A stretch of 64,000 nt of DNA from Pseudomonas sp. ML2-2023-3 (GCF_037055275.1 NZ_CP146343.1:1894501-1958500), one strand, 5' to 3'; positions 49,301-59,209 are shown, counted from the stretch's first letter. Notes: a model not told the origin generated them from the sequence alone. Made by a program: numbers and translations.

Positions 49301-50582
49301 ATGGACCCGAGAGTTCGCAACAGGGGTTTTGCGCGACAGACTCAACCGCAGGTTGGTGGTCACGGATGTGAGTGCCCCAGCCTCAACGGATGGCTACAGC
49401 CCCACGGGGCCTGATGATCCAACCATCGTCCTGCGTCAGACTAAGGCTGGCACCTTCGAAGTTTCTGATTTTCGTCGCGGTGGCACAGTGACCATCAGTT
49501 CAACCCCTGACAGCTTCTACCTGGCGATCAACTGGGTGTTGCGAGAAAGTGAACGTTTATCGCTGGGTATGGATGGCGCTCGGGTATCGGGTCTGCGCCA
49601 GGCAGTGGGTGATGCAATGCTCGCCCGGCGACAGCCTGATGGCCCCGTTAATCTGTGGGACAAGACCACTTTCCAATATGAGCGCAAAAAGGTTGTACTG
49701 CGCGATCAGGCACCCGGTGAACTGGGTCTTTATCGTATCGATGATAAAAATTACCTGTCGTTGCATGGTTCTGTTTATCAGGTCGACTTCGACCCTGTGA
49801 TCAATAAATGGCGCATGAAGCACCCGAATAAAATCGGGGTCAACGAACCGACTCTGGAGCACAACTACAACGGTGCATGGCGCCAGACAATCGAGAACCC
49901 CCTGCAGTGGGAAGGGCTCAAATTGCTGCGCCGGCTGCGAGCCCGGCCTGAATCCATCAGTGATGAAATGGGCCATAAAATCATGGCTGTGAGCAATACC
50001 AGCGAAGGTGTATTGCGTCAGATTCACATGAACAACCTCGCACCCCCGCCCTTGTTGGTGGATACCTGGAAGCGCTTCGAGATCGAAGCCGAGATTCAGC
50101 GTTTCGTAAAACAAATGCAGGCACACCATTCCCTGTCCGAAGCCCGCAGCGATATTCATCTGTTGCTGATGCAGAATTTGCCCGACTGGCCTGCGGACAA
50201 GGTACTTCAAATTGTCGACTTGCAAGGTAATACGCTGCAGGAATACGGGGCCGACCTGAGCAACACCGCGCCTCGGATCAGGGTGACGATCAATGAGACC
50301 GATAACGCCAGCCTGTTGCTGCGCGCGCTGCTCTCGCGCATGAATCAGGCCGATACATTGAGCCTGCTGGGCGAGTACCACCCCTCTATCGAGGAGCGCA
50401 TGCTGGCGCTGGCTAAAAAAGTTGCCGCCCATGCGCTTGCGCGCCAGGCCCCGGTGTTCAAGTCACTCTATGGGCGCCTGGAGCGCAGTTCGGATCCGCA
50501 CGTGAGACTGGTTCAAAAAAATTATCCAGATCTTCCCAAAAGCATCATCGAACATTTGCTCCGCCACACCTCCGCCCCCTAG
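46374..50582 (+). pseudogene. DUF6543/dermonecrotic-toxin-type N-terminal part of a split NEL effector-type gene
   Basis: 1402 codons up to an in-frame TAG at 50580–50582. The product has no signal peptide or TM segments. An N-terminal helical part (about residues 1–90) leads into a large region of the kind found in Pseudomonas DUF6543/dermonecrotic-toxin proteins (YRENIEEDLLEYMTRISG; ILGSLAYSLVQGVKEASHG). Related elements recur near residues 600–1100 (YDIDAKRYAKVQEGDKALVV and LGLYRIDDKNYLSLHGSVYQ look alike). Relatives normally continue into LRR and NEL domains, which here lie in the same frame right after the TAG. It may still yield a stable N-terminal fragment. Confidence 0.78.
50580..50582 (+). 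other. In-frame TAG splitting the NEL gene
   Basis: The frame reads HTSAP-stop-RTNYFDKEMIAPRF and continues open for 803 more codons. A single base change from a Glu or Gln codon (GAG/CAG) explains it. The next ATG (50607) has no properly spaced SD. Confidence 0.85.
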
Positions 50583-50606
50583 CGAACCAACTACTTCGAT
50601 AAAGAG

Positions 50607-52991
50607 ATGATTGCCCCGCGTTTTTCGGAGCAGGTCGGCTGGACGGCCAGAGAGGTGCGGCTGGCACGCGCTTACGAAGGTTTGTATATCGGGGCCACGG
50701 CAACTGCGGACAGTGAAATGCTCACACTGCGCATGCTGCAGTCCTTGTCGGGCTGGCCAGCGGGCGCAAGGCTTGAGGTTCGCCGCAATGGTGTCAATGG
50801 TCAGTTGCTCGACAGTATCGGTGCCGCTGATGCTGACAGTTCACGGGTGTTGGTCAAGACAGGTAGCCAGTATCAGGCCTGGTCGCCAGACGGGCAGGCA
50901 CTTAATGCACCGTCTGCAACCGACAACAATTTGCTGTCCTCCATTTTGTATTCACTCACCCCGGCAGAGCGTGCGGCCATGGATGTCCCGGACGTGGGTG
51001 ACACGGCAACGCTGGCTAAAAAAATCAGTGATCAGGCGATCAAGGACCGGATAAATGTCCAAGCCCTGTTGGGGTTGGAGCCACCTGCACCGCCGCGAAA
51101 ACCGCCGATGGACCTGGGCAGGTCGTTCATCGCTTATCCACTGACAATCAGTATGGGGGGCTCGGACCACTCTCTGTATTTGATCCGTGAAGCACAATAT
51201 CTGTACCCCACATGGAGCTATCACAAGATTGTCGACTATCTGGACGCATTGGGCGGTACTGAATCTTCTCGGCGTGCCCATGTGGCGGTGAGCCGGGCGC
51301 AGTTCGAGACCATGCAGGTTGAGCTGGATGGTTGGGCGCAAATCCAGCTGTACCCTAGCGGTACTTCTCATATGGCGATGGCAATGCCGGGCCACAGGCT
51401 CCAGGTGTGTGAGCGAATCGTGCAGGCCTGGCGCAGGGAAACCCAGATAGCCCGGGACAATGATGGCAATGTTATTGGGCCCATACTCGACTTTTATGGC
51501 CTTGATGTGGGTGACCTGCCAGCACTGACAGGCAACTTGAGTCATATCCGGGTACTGCGAATGGACTGCATGAATTTGCGCAGCGGTTCTGGAGAGTTTC
51601 TGAATGGTTTTCCGCATTTACACACGCTGAGCTTGTCTGGTAACCGTCTGCGCGATATTCCTTCAGCGATTGCAGGCATGACTCAGCTGAGGTCACTCGA
51701 CCTGTCGGGCAATCGCCTTGTACTGACCTCCGACAATGTTCAGCGGCTTGCGTCTTGCTCAATGCTTGAAGTATTGAGCCTGGAAAACAATCCGTTAGGA
51801 ATTGCACCCGATGTGAGTCAGATGTCCGGCTTGCGCACCTTGAACTTGCAAAACACAGGGATTACTCAGTGGCCCAACGGGTTATGGGCACTGACTCAGG
51901 TTCGATGGGCCAACCTTCGCAATAACCTGATTAGCGACATTCCAGATGCCGTTTTCAGCGCCCCTCCGACAACTACGGCCAACAGCGTTACCAGTGTTTC
52001 CGGTAACCCGATTTCTGCACAAAGCCGTGACCGGATCATCGCTTACTGGGTCCAGGGCGGCAGTGACTTTGGCTATGGTCCATCGATTGCCCATGCCATT
52101 GGTCATGCTCAGGCACAGGCGTCGGTAAACGATGTTGCGCCGTGGCTGCACTTGGGCCTGACCGGTGCGCAAAAGCAGGCCAGGACGCAGCAGTGGGCGT
52201 TGTTGCGAGGATCCGGGGGGGCAGCCAAGGATTTTTTTGAAACCCTGGCTTTATTCGCCACCAGTCAAAACTTGATGGTGCCTGCCGTGTGGGAGCAACT
52301 GACAAATCGGGTGTGGGTACTCGTTGATCAGATGCTGGCGAACACGCAACTGCGTGATGCGCTGCTGACCCGGGTCTTTCGTGAAGAGCGAAGCTGCGGT
52401 GATGGTGCCATGGTGCTGTTTGAGAACATGGAAGTCGAAGTGCTGATTCATGAAGCTCTGAATAATACAGGTCAGGCCCAGCGCGAAGCGGAGCTTTTCA
52501 AACTGGCCAAACGGCTATTCCGTTTAAGGCAGGTCGACCAGGTTTCAGATGCCGAAGTACGCAGGCGGGTCGCGGCAGGCGGTAATCCTGATGCCGCTGA
52601 AGTCATCCTGTTTTATCGGGTGAAACTGGCAGATGACCTTGATTTACCGACCCGTGCGCGGTCTATGTTGTACGAGTCCACGGCAGGGGTTTCTGATCAA
52701 CAAGTCACCGAGGCCAGAGACAGTATTCTGGCTATGGATGGTAGCCCGGCGTTTATGCATTCGATCATGTACGAATCGTTTTGGCGCCGTTTTCTGGAAA
52801 GCACACACGCAGACCGTTTCGCTGCCATCGAAGCGGATTATCAGCGGGACTACAAACAACTGGCCGAAGAGCCGGGGCTTTCAGATCTGGTGGAGTTGCA
52901 AAGAGGAGCAGCGCTTACATCCGACCGGGATCAGAGAGTCAATGTGCTGATCGAGGAGCTGACGCTTAAGGCCTATGAGTCCAGTGAGTAA
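50607..52991 (+). pseudogene. LRR–NEL E3 ubiquitin-ligase C-terminal part of the split gene
   Basis: 794 codons from the ATG at 50607, in the same frame as the preceding 1402-codon piece. Leucine-rich repeats cover about residues 300–430 (LHTLSLSGNRLRDIPSAIAG; LRSLDLSGNRLV; LEVLSLENNPLG). A NEL domain follows from about 480. Cys597 in ERSCGDGAMVLFENMEVEV matches the catalytic CxD of IpaH/SspH-type ligases. Such domains ubiquitinate host proteins, so the intact protein would act inside eukaryotic cells or prey. Separate translation is possible but the start lacks a good SD. No secretion genes are nearby. Confidence 0.82.
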
Positions 52992-53002
52992 TTGAGCTGC
53001 AG

Positions 53003-53746
53003 TCAGGCGACAGGGGGGCGTGCCCCCCTGATGGCCACTACCGTCAGCAACTGCCCTTCAAGCAGGCAAAATTGTGCGTCCAGCTCACGGCCCTGTTGCC
53101 ATTCGGGTGACAAGTCGGTGAGCAGGCGCAGGCGCACCAGGCCTTCCGGGGTCCAACTCAGCACTTCAGCGTGCTCAAAGTAGAAGCGCTTTTGCACCAG
53201 CGGGTACAACGCCTTGAACAGGCTTTCCTTGACTGAAAACGTCAGCGTGATCAGCAGCGCAATCTGCTCTGCAGGCACGCTGGCCATGCGTGCAAGCTCA
53301 TCGGGGGTGAGGATTTCCTTGGCCAGGCGCTGGGCACGTTCGGTAGTGAGCAGTTTTTCCAGATCGATGCCCAGCCCCTGCCATTCACTTTTCAGGGCCA
53401 CCAATGCCCCGGCACGGCCATTGCTGTGGGTGATGGCGCCACTGATATGGGCCGGCCAAATGGGCGCGCGGTCTTCACCCATGCCGGGCGTGGCGCAGGT
53501 GCCATCCAGTTGCAACAGGGCTGCGCGGGCGCAAAGACGCCCGGCCAGAAATTCAGCTTGGCGTTTGGCCACTGAGCGTTGAATACTCGCAGGCATCTCA
53601 ATGGCACTGCGGGCAAAATCGTCGTCTTCAAGCTGTGCAGGGATAAAGTCGGTGCTGAGCCACACACTGGCGGGCAGTATGTGCGGCAACGGCCAGTCAG
53701 CGCGCAGCGGCGTGCAGCAGGCAGGCAAGGCGGGGAGTCGGTTCAT
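53003..53746 (-). CDS. 4'-phosphopantetheinyl transferase (EntD/PcpS-like)
   Basis: 247 aa from the ATG at 53746 (MNRLPALPACCTPLRADWPL). It activates acyl, peptidyl or aryl carrier proteins by adding phosphopantetheine. GLGIDLEKLL carries the Mg-binding Asp/Glu, LTFSVKESLFKALYPLV is the second signature, and KRQAEFLAGRLCARAAL is the Sfp/EntD-type motif. In Pseudomonas the PcpS-type enzyme serves fatty-acid, siderophore and polyketide carriers. Earlier ATGs (53755, 53782) are possible. It converges with the NEL gene and is divergent from the PhoP-like regulator gene. Confidence 0.88.
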   Translation of the reverse strand: MNRLPALPACCTPLRADWPLPHILPASVWLSTDFIPAQLEDDDFARSAIEMPASIQRSVAKRQAEFLAGRLCARAALLQLDGTCATPGMGEDRAPIWPAHISGAITHSNGRAGALVALKSEWQGLGIDLEKLLTTERAQRLAKEILTPDELARMASVPAEQIALLITLTFSVKESLFKALYPLVQKRFYFEHAEVLSWTPEGLVRLRLLTDLSPEWQQGRELDAQFCLLEGQLLTVVAIRGARPPVA

Positions 53747-53872
53747 GGCAGGCATTGTGCGGGGCTTGGTACGGCTGTGCAATTGTTCAGAGTATGTTCA
53801 GGGCGCACGACATACTGTGTGCAGTCAGGGACACACGTCCTTCGAGACGCGGATTTTGCTTGGGAGAGCGCG

Positions 53873-54550
53873 ATGAAATTGTTGGTGGTTGAAGATGAGG
53901 CGTTGCTGCGCCATCACTTGCAAACCCGACTGAGCGAAAACGGCCATGTGGTCGAGGCCGTTGCCAATGCCGAAGAGGCGTTGTATCAGAGCGAACAGTT
54001 CAATCATGACTTGGCCATGATTGATCTGGGCTTGCCGGGAATGAGCGGGCTGGAGCTGATTCGCCAGTTGCGCGCACGGGGCAAGACGTTCCCGATCCTG
54101 ATTCTGACGGCTCGCGGCAACTGGCAGGACAAGGTCGAAGGGCTGGCTGCCGGCGCCGACGATTATGTGGTCAAGCCGTTTCAGTTCGAAGAGCTGGAAG
54201 CACGGCTCAATGCTTTGCTGCGTCGCTCCTGTGGCTTTACCCAGTCGACTATCGTGGCAGGTGCGCTGGTGCTGGACATCAACCGCAAGCAGGCACTGCT
54301 CGATGATGAGCCGCTGGCGCTGACGGCCTATGAGTACCGCATTCTGGAGTACCTGATGCGCCATCACCAGCAAGTGGTGGCCAAGGACCGCTTGATGGAA
54401 CAGTTGTACCCGGATGACGAGGAGCGTGATCCGAATGTGATTGAGGTGCTGGTAGGGCGCCTTCGTCGCAAGCTTGAGGGGGCAAATGGCTTTAAACCGA
54501 TCGATACCGTGCGTGGCCTGGGGTACCTGTTCACTGAGCGCTGTCGATGA
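53873..54550 (+). CDS. PhoP-like response regulator (OmpR family)
   Basis: 225 aa. The receiver has VVEDEALLRHHL, acceptor Asp in LAMIDLGLPGMSG (about residue 51) and Lys in DDYVVKPFQ. The winged helix ends DTVRGLGYLF. It closely resembles the PhoP/QseB branch. The kinase gene follows with a 4-bp ATGA overlap. Regulon unknown; P. aeruginosa has a similar pair near its phosphopantetheinyl transferase gene (PA1157/PA1158, from memory). Confidence 0.9.
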   Translation: MKLLVVEDEALLRHHLQTRLSENGHVVEAVANAEEALYQSEQFNHDLAMIDLGLPGMSGLELIRQLRARGKTFPILILTARGNWQDKVEGLAAGADDYVVKPFQFEELEARLNALLRRSCGFTQSTIVAGALVLDINRKQALLDDEPLALTAYEYRILEYLMRHHQQVVAKDRLMEQLYPDDEERDPNVIEVLVGRLRRKLEGANGFKPIDTVRGLGYLFTERCR

Positions 54551-55893
54551 TTCGTTCGCTACGCGTTCGATTGATGTTGGCGGCCACGTTGTTGGCCGTG
54601 TTGTTTATGCTGGCGCTGTTACCGGCCATGCAGGGGGCGTTCAGTCTGGCCCTCAAGGACGCCATAGAGCAGCGTTTGGCGTCTGATGTCACCACGTTGA
54701 TTTCGGCTGCCAAGGTCGAAAAAAACCATCTCAAAATGCCCGTCCTGTTACCGGATGAGCAGTTTGACCTGCCGGACAGTCGCGTTCTCGGCTATGTCTA
54801 TGACCGCGAGGGGCACCTGGTGTGGCGCTCGCGGGCAACGCAAGAAGAAACCATTAACTACAAACCGCGCTATGACGGGCGAGGCAACGAATTTGCGAGC
54901 ATTCGCGAAGCCAATGGCGAAGAATTTTTTGTCTACGACGCCGAGGTGAAGTTGCTCGGCGGCAAGAGTGCAGCCTTCAGCTTTGTTGCCTTGCAACCGA
55001 TGCGTGAATACAACCTGACGTTGGCAGGCTTGCGCGAAAACCTTTACCTGGGGTTTGGCGCAGCATTGATTGTGCTGCTGGCATTGCTATGGATTGGTCT
55101 GACGTGGGGGTTACGCGCCTTGCGACGTTTGAGTCAGGAACTGGATGAAATTGAAACCGGCGAACGGGAAAGCCTCAGCGAGCAGCACCCTCGGGAGTTG
55201 CTGCGTCTGACCGGCTCGTTGAACCGTTTGCTGCAAAGCGAGCGCGAGCAGCGTACGCGTTATCGCGACTCGCTCGATGACCTGGCCCACAGCCTGAAAA
55301 CTCCCTTGGCGGTGTTGCAGGGTGTGAGCGAAAGCATGGCCCAGCGCCCTGCAGAGCGCGAGCAGGCCTGGGTGCTGCAAAGCCAGATCGAGCGCATGAA
55401 CCAGCAAATTGGCTATCAGTTGCAGCGTGCCAGTTTGCGCAAAAGCGGCCTGGTCCGCCATCAGGTCGAACTGCTGCCGGTGGTGCGCAGCCTGTGTGAC
55501 ACGCTGGGCAAGGTGTATCGGGATAAAGGGGTGAAGGTCAGTTTCGACATTCCGGAGCTGAGCCATGTACCTATCGAGCAGAACGCCTTGCTGGAGTTGC
55601 TGGGTAATCTGCTGGAAAACGCCTACCGGCTGTGTCTGAGCCAGGTGCGGATCAGCCTGCACCGCAATGTTCACGGTATTGAGGTCTGCGTTGAAGACGA
55701 TGGCCCGGGGGTGCCGCCCGATCAACGCGCGCGGATCCTGCAACGTGGCGAGCGCCTGGACCGTCAACATGCGGGGCAGGGCATCGGGCTGGCAGTAGTC
55801 AAGGACATCATAGAAAGCTATGACGCCACCCTGACGCTCGAAGACTCGTCACTGGGCGGAGCGGCCTTCCGGATTCATTTTCCGACCGAGTGA
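54547..55893 (+). CDS. PhoQ-like sensor histidine kinase
   Basis: 448 aa. TM1 is at about residues 8–28, then a periplasmic domain of about 135 residues (acidic, with RVLGYVYDREGHLVWRS and the EEFFVYDAEV stretch), TM2 (LYLGFGAALIVLLALLWIGL), HAMP, H-box LDDLAHSLKTPLAVLQ, N-box LLGNLLENAYRL and G-box EDDGPGVPPDQR / GQGIGLAVVKD. The H-box and periplasmic layout resemble PhoQ, so a divalent-cation or envelope-stress signal is plausible. Overlaps the regulator gene by 4 bp. Confidence 0.9.
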   Translation: MIRSLRVRLMLAATLLAVLFMLALLPAMQGAFSLALKDAIEQRLASDVTTLISAAKVEKNHLKMPVLLPDEQFDLPDSRVLGYVYDREGHLVWRSRATQEETINYKPRYDGRGNEFASIREANGEEFFVYDAEVKLLGGKSAAFSFVALQPMREYNLTLAGLRENLYLGFGAALIVLLALLWIGLTWGLRALRRLSQELDEIETGERESLSEQHPRELLRLTGSLNRLLQSEREQRTRYRDSLDDLAHSLKTPLAVLQGVSESMAQRPAEREQAWVLQSQIERMNQQIGYQLQRASLRKSGLVRHQVELLPVVRSLCDTLGKVYRDKGVKVSFDIPELSHVPIEQNALLELLGNLLENAYRLCLSQVRISLHRNVHGIEVCVEDDGPGVPPDQRARILQRGERLDRQHAGQGIGLAVVKDIIESYDATLTLEDSSLGGAAFRIHFPTE

Positions 55894-55900
55894 AACCCAT

Positions 55901-55985
55901 GTGGGGGCGAACTTGCTCGCGATGGCATCTTCACGGTCATTCAGACAAACCGGGTAGCCTGCATCGCGAGCAAGCCCGCTCCCAC
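55901..55985. repeat. REPIN (two inverted REP units)
   Basis: GTGGGGGCGAACTTGCTCGC (55901) and CGCGAGCAAGCCCGCTCCCAC (ending 55985) flank a spacer of about 35 bases, directly after the PhoQ-like gene. Confidence 0.88.
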
Positions 55986-56008
55986 GAGATTTCGGATACA
56001 GACAATCA

Positions 56009-56063
56009 GGCGGATATCCGCCATCTCATTCGCTTCAAGTTGCCCAATGGGCGGAATCCCGCC
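56009..56063. promoter_or_regulatory. Two palindromic enhancer-type sites upstream of dctA
   Basis: GGCGGATATCCGCC (56009–56022) is a perfect 14-bp palindrome. GGGCGGAATCCCGCC (56049–56063) is a near-perfect copy 40 bp downstream. They lie about 80–135 bp upstream of the sigma-54 promoter, as expected for DctD-family binding sites. Confidence 0.75.
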
Positions 56064-56142
56064 AAGTCCTTTCCTGGAAAATCAAACCGCAATTTCCTGC
56101 AGGGGCAGGTGCTATGGGCCTTTGAGGGGCTTTTGCCCAATG

Positions 56143-56158
56143 TGGCCCACGGCTTGCA
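56143..56158 (+). promoter_or_regulatory. Sigma-54 promoter of dctA
   Basis: TGGCCCACGGCTTGCA fits TGGCACG-N4-TTGCA with correct GG/GC spacing. It lies 130 bp upstream of the dctA ATG. Sigma-54/DctBD control of dctA is well established in Pseudomonas and rhizobia. Confidence 0.85.
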
Positions 56159-56287
56159 ATAAGTGCGAGAGGTCTGCCGGTAGAGCAGCTCCAACAACAA
56201 ATCCCTCCAAGAAGGAGGGTTCGCGCTTTGGGTATCGCCAGTCTCAGACGGAATGATGATTGAGTGATGCACTTGAGGAACTTTGCA

Positions 56288-57622
56288 ATGACGACTCGTC
56301 AGCCACTGTACAAATCCCTGTATGTGCAAGTGATCTTAGCTATCGCTATCGGCATCTTGCTGGGCCATTTCTACCCTGAAACCGGTGTTGCACTTAAACC
56401 GCTGGGTGATGGTTTTATCAAACTGATCAAAATGGTCATCGCGCCCATTATTTTCTGTACGGTGGTGAGCGGTATTGCCGGCATGCAAAGCATGAAGTCG
56501 GTCGGCAAGACCGGCGGCTATGCGTTGCTCTACTTTGAAGTGGTGTCGACCATTGCCCTGCTGATTGGCCTGATTGTGGTCAACGTGGTTCAGCCTGGCG
56601 CGGGCATGCACATTGACGTGTCGACCCTGGACGCCAGCAAAATTGCCGGTTACGTGTCGGCAGGCGCAGACCAGAGCATCGTAGGCTTTATCCTCAACGT
56701 GATCCCGTCGACCATTGTTGGCGCCTTCGCCAATGGCGACATCCTGCAAGTGCTGATGTTCTCGGTGATCTTCGGTTTCGCCCTGCATCGCCTGGGTGCC
56801 TACGGCAAGCCGGTACTGGACTTCATCGACCGCTTCGCCCACGTGATGTTCAACATCATCAACATGATCATGAAGCTGGCGCCAATCGGTGCGCTGGGTG
56901 CGATGGCCTTCACCATCGGCGCTTACGGCGTAGGCTCGCTGGTTCAGCTGGGTCAGTTGATGATTTGCTTCTACATCACCTGCGTGTTGTTCGTGCTGAT
57001 CGTGCTGGGCGGTATTGCCCGCGCTCACGGTTTCAGCGTTCTGAAGCTGATCCGCTACATCCGTGAAGAGCTGCTGATCGTACTGGGTACGTCCTCGTCG
57101 GAATCGGCCCTGCCACGCATGCTGGTGAAAATGGAGCGTCTGGGCGCGCAGAAGTCCGTGGTAGGTCTGGTGATCCCGACCGGCTACTCGTTCAATCTCG
57201 ACGGCACTTCGATCTACCTGACCATGGCGGCCGTGTTTATCGCTCAAGCGACAGACACTCATATGGACATCACGCACCAGATCACGCTGCTGCTGGTGCT
57301 GTTGCTGTCGTCCAAAGGTGCTGCAGGCGTGACCGGTAGTGGCTTTATCGTACTGGCGGCAACCCTGTCGGCTGTAGGTCACTTGCCGGTTGCTGGGCTG
57401 GCGCTGATCCTGGGCATCGACCGATTCATGTCCGAAGCCCGTGCCTTGACCAACCTGATCGGTAACGCGGTGGCAACCCTGGTTGTGGCCAAGTGGGTGA
57501 AAGAGCTGGACACTGACAAGCTGCAGGCAGAGCTGAACTCTGGCGGTCGCCCGCTGGACGACACGCGTCCGCAAGACGACCTGGGTGTGGCTGAAGGCCC
57601 GGCCCCGGTGTTGCTCAAGTAA
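56288..57622 (+). CDS. dctA: C4-dicarboxylate:cation symporter DctA
   Basis: 444 aa dicarboxylate/amino acid:cation symporter importing succinate, fumarate and malate across the inner membrane. It starts [20 protein letters not shown] and has the family motifs [14 protein letters not shown] (serine-rich re-entrant loop, about residue 270) and [14 protein letters not shown] (about 305). The ATG at 56288 has GAGG 10 bases upstream and gives the usual DctA N-terminus; GTG/ATG at 56264/56267 are alternatives. It has its own sigma-54 promoter and a UUCG-loop terminator. Confidence 0.97.
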   Translation: MTTRQPLYKSLYVQVILAIAIGILLGHFYPETGVALKPLGDGFIKLIKMVIAPIIFCTVVSGIAGMQSMKSVGKTGGYALLYFEVVSTIALLIGLIVVNVVQPGAGMHIDVSTLDASKIAGYVSAGADQSIVGFILNVIPSTIVGAFANGDILQVLMFSVIFGFALHRLGAYGKPVLDFIDRFAHVMFNIINMIMKLAPIGALGAMAFTIGAYGVGSLVQLGQLMICFYITCVLFVLIVLGGIARAHGFSVLKLIRYIREELLIVLGTSSSESALPRMLVKMERLGAQKSVVGLVIPTGYSFNLDGTSIYLTMAAVFIAQATDTHMDITHQITLLLVLLLSSKGAAGVTGSGFIVLAATLSAVGHLPVAGLALILGIDRFMSEARALTNLIGNAVATLVVAKWVKELDTDKLQAELNSGGRPLDDTRPQDDLGVAEGPAPVLLK

Positions 57623-57634
57623 GCTTGAGTGAAT

Positions 57635-57663
57635 AAAAAACCCATCTTCGGATGGGTTTTTTT
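57635..57663 (+). terminator. Intrinsic terminator of dctA
   Basis: Stem AACCCATC / GATGGGTT closed by a TTCG tetraloop, with an A run before and a T run after; active in either direction. Confidence 0.95.
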
Positions 57664-57671
57664 ATGCCTGC

Positions 57672-58166
57672 TTATTCGACCCGGGTTTGGCCGCTGAAGA
57701 CCAGTGTCTGGCGGCAGCGTCTGCACAGGTAACCGCGCCCCTGGTTGACCAGGGCATGGCGCTGGGCCGAGAACGCAAAGTCGCTCTGCGGACAAGGGCA
57801 GCGGTAGATGTAGCGCGTGGCGCTGCGTCGCTTGATGGCGTAGGTATGACAGCGATTGGGCGGCAGTTCGTACACCCCGCGCATGATCAATTGCCATTCT
57901 TCGCCATGGGGGGCGATGCGGTCGCCAAACAGTTGGTGGGCGATCAGGTGGGCGACTTCGTGGGGGACAGTTTGCTTGAGGAAATCTTCGCTGTTTTCGC
58001 GGTACAACTGTGGGTTGAAGCGCAGCAGGTTTTCGTGCAGATGGGCGACACCGGCTTTTTGTCCGCGCAGCTTGAAGCTGACGACGGGGCGTTTAAAGGA
58101 GCGTTTGAAAAATACTTCGGCCTGTTGGAAACAGTCTTCGACGCGGGTATTGAGTGACTCGGGCAT
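57672..58166 (-). CDS. SprT-family zinc metalloprotease-like protein
   Basis: 164 aa from the ATG at 58166 (MPESLNTRVEDCFQQAE). The HExxH motif is in TVPHEVAHLIAHQLFG at about residue 69. A zinc-ribbon-like C-terminus follows (YRCPCPQSD and YLCRRCRQ). SprT domains relate to Spartan, the DNA–protein crosslink protease; the bacterial role is not settled. It lies convergent to dctA behind the shared terminator. Confidence 0.9.
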   Translation of the reverse strand: MPESLNTRVEDCFQQAEVFFKRSFKRPVVSFKLRGQKAGVAHLHENLLRFNPQLYRENSEDFLKQTVPHEVAHLIAHQLFGDRIAPHGEEWQLIMRGVYELPPNRCHTYAIKRRSATRYIYRCPCPQSDFAFSAQRHALVNQGRGYLCRRCRQTLVFSGQTRVE

Positions 58167-58254
58167 GCGGTTCGGTTCTCCAGAGCAGGCGATTATGCCG
58201 CAAGCGGTGGGGGTACCGAAGTATCGAGGTGCCGAGCGGTCATGCGGCAAACGG

Positions 58255-58338
58255 TGTAGTCGCTGCCGCAGGCTGCGATGGGTTGCGTAGCGACCCGTTC
58301 TTAAAGGTCCTGCGGCCCTTATCGCAGCCTGCGTGCGC
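58255..58338. repeat. Second class of dispersed intergenic repeat
   Basis: TAGTCGCTGCCGCAGGCTGC at 58257 and ATCGCAGCCTGCG at 58321–58333 form an inverted pair around TTGCGTAGCGACCCG. This GCCGCAGGCTGCGA type differs from the main REP family in the window. It fills the gap between the SprT-like and Yip1 genes. Confidence 0.7.
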
Positions 58339-58341
58339 CAT

Positions 58342-58944
58342 CTAGTTGGTGTAGACCGGCCCTACGCCCAGCCCCCAGACAATCACGGTAAACGCCATGA
58401 TCGCCACCAGTACCACCAGGCCGACCGCCAGTACCGAACTTGAAAACAGAAAGCCTTCGTCAGGGTCAATGTTCATGAAGGTCGGCAGGCCCACGTAGAG
58501 TAAATACACGGTGTAGCAAATGGCTGCTGTGCCCACCATCATGCCCAGCCACATGTGCGGATAAAGCGCCGCCAGCCCGCCGATAAACAACGGTGTCGCC
58601 GTGTAGGTGGCAAAGGCCACGCAGCGCGGCAGGCTGGGTTGTGCATCGTAAGTGCGGGCCATCCAGTGAACAAACGCGCCCATCACACCCACGCCCGCAA
58701 GCATTGCGACGTAGGACATCAGGGTCATCCACAACGCGCTGTCCAGGGTCAGCATCACCGGCGCTCGAGCACCAATAACCCAGCCCACCTGGGTGGTACC
58801 AATAAATGCGGAAATGGCCGGGATCGCAGCCAGAATCAATGTATGAGTGAGGTACATATGGCCGATGCTTTCTTCTGCATCGCCACGGATTTCGCGCCAC
58901 TCTTTATCGGGGTGGGTGAAAAGGCCCACAACGTGATGGATCAT
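58342..58944 (-). CDS. Yip1-domain inner-membrane protein
   Basis: 200 aa from the ATG at 58944, with AGGAG 9 bases upstream. The family opening HHVVGLFTHPDKEWREI is followed by five hydrophobic helices (ILAAIPAISAFIGTTQVGWV; SYVAMLAGVGVMGAFVHWM; VGLVVLVAIMAFTVIVWGLG). Yip1-family bacterial proteins have no fixed function. Probably a single-gene unit. Confidence 0.88.
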   Translation of the reverse strand: MIHHVVGLFTHPDKEWREIRGDAEESIGHMYLTHTLILAAIPAISAFIGTTQVGWVIGARAPVMLTLDSALWMTLMSYVAMLAGVGVMGAFVHWMARTYDAQPSLPRCVAFATYTATPLFIGGLAALYPHMWLGMMVGTAAICYTVYLLYVGLPTFMNIDPDEGFLFSSSVLAVGLVVLVAIMAFTVIVWGLGVGPVYTN

Positions 58945-59209
58945 GGCTTTCGCTCCTGTATGAGACGCATCGCCCCCAGCGGGACGCGTGCCGGTCGCGC
59001 AGCCAATACGTATCAAAGCGGTGGGAGTGCGGCCTTAAGCACCAGTATAGGGAACCTGTCGTCCCACAGAACCGGCCCTTTAGAGCATATTGTGCTGTCA
59101 GACTCAGGCTTATCGCATTGGAGTCTTTAGGCGGGCAAAGGGGTTCGTCGGCCGGGTTTTTTTGGGTAAAATCCCCGGTTTTGGTCTCGACTCGCGGAAT
59201 CGAAGCGCT

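Noticed and set aside
50607..52991. Treating the LRR–NEL frame as an independent intact gene
   Set aside because: Same frame as the preceding ORF, separated by one TAG, with no properly spaced SD before its ATG; a split gene is the simpler reading.
56336..57574. 412-codon open frame antisense to dctA
   Set aside because: Gln/His-rich shadow of dctA codons.
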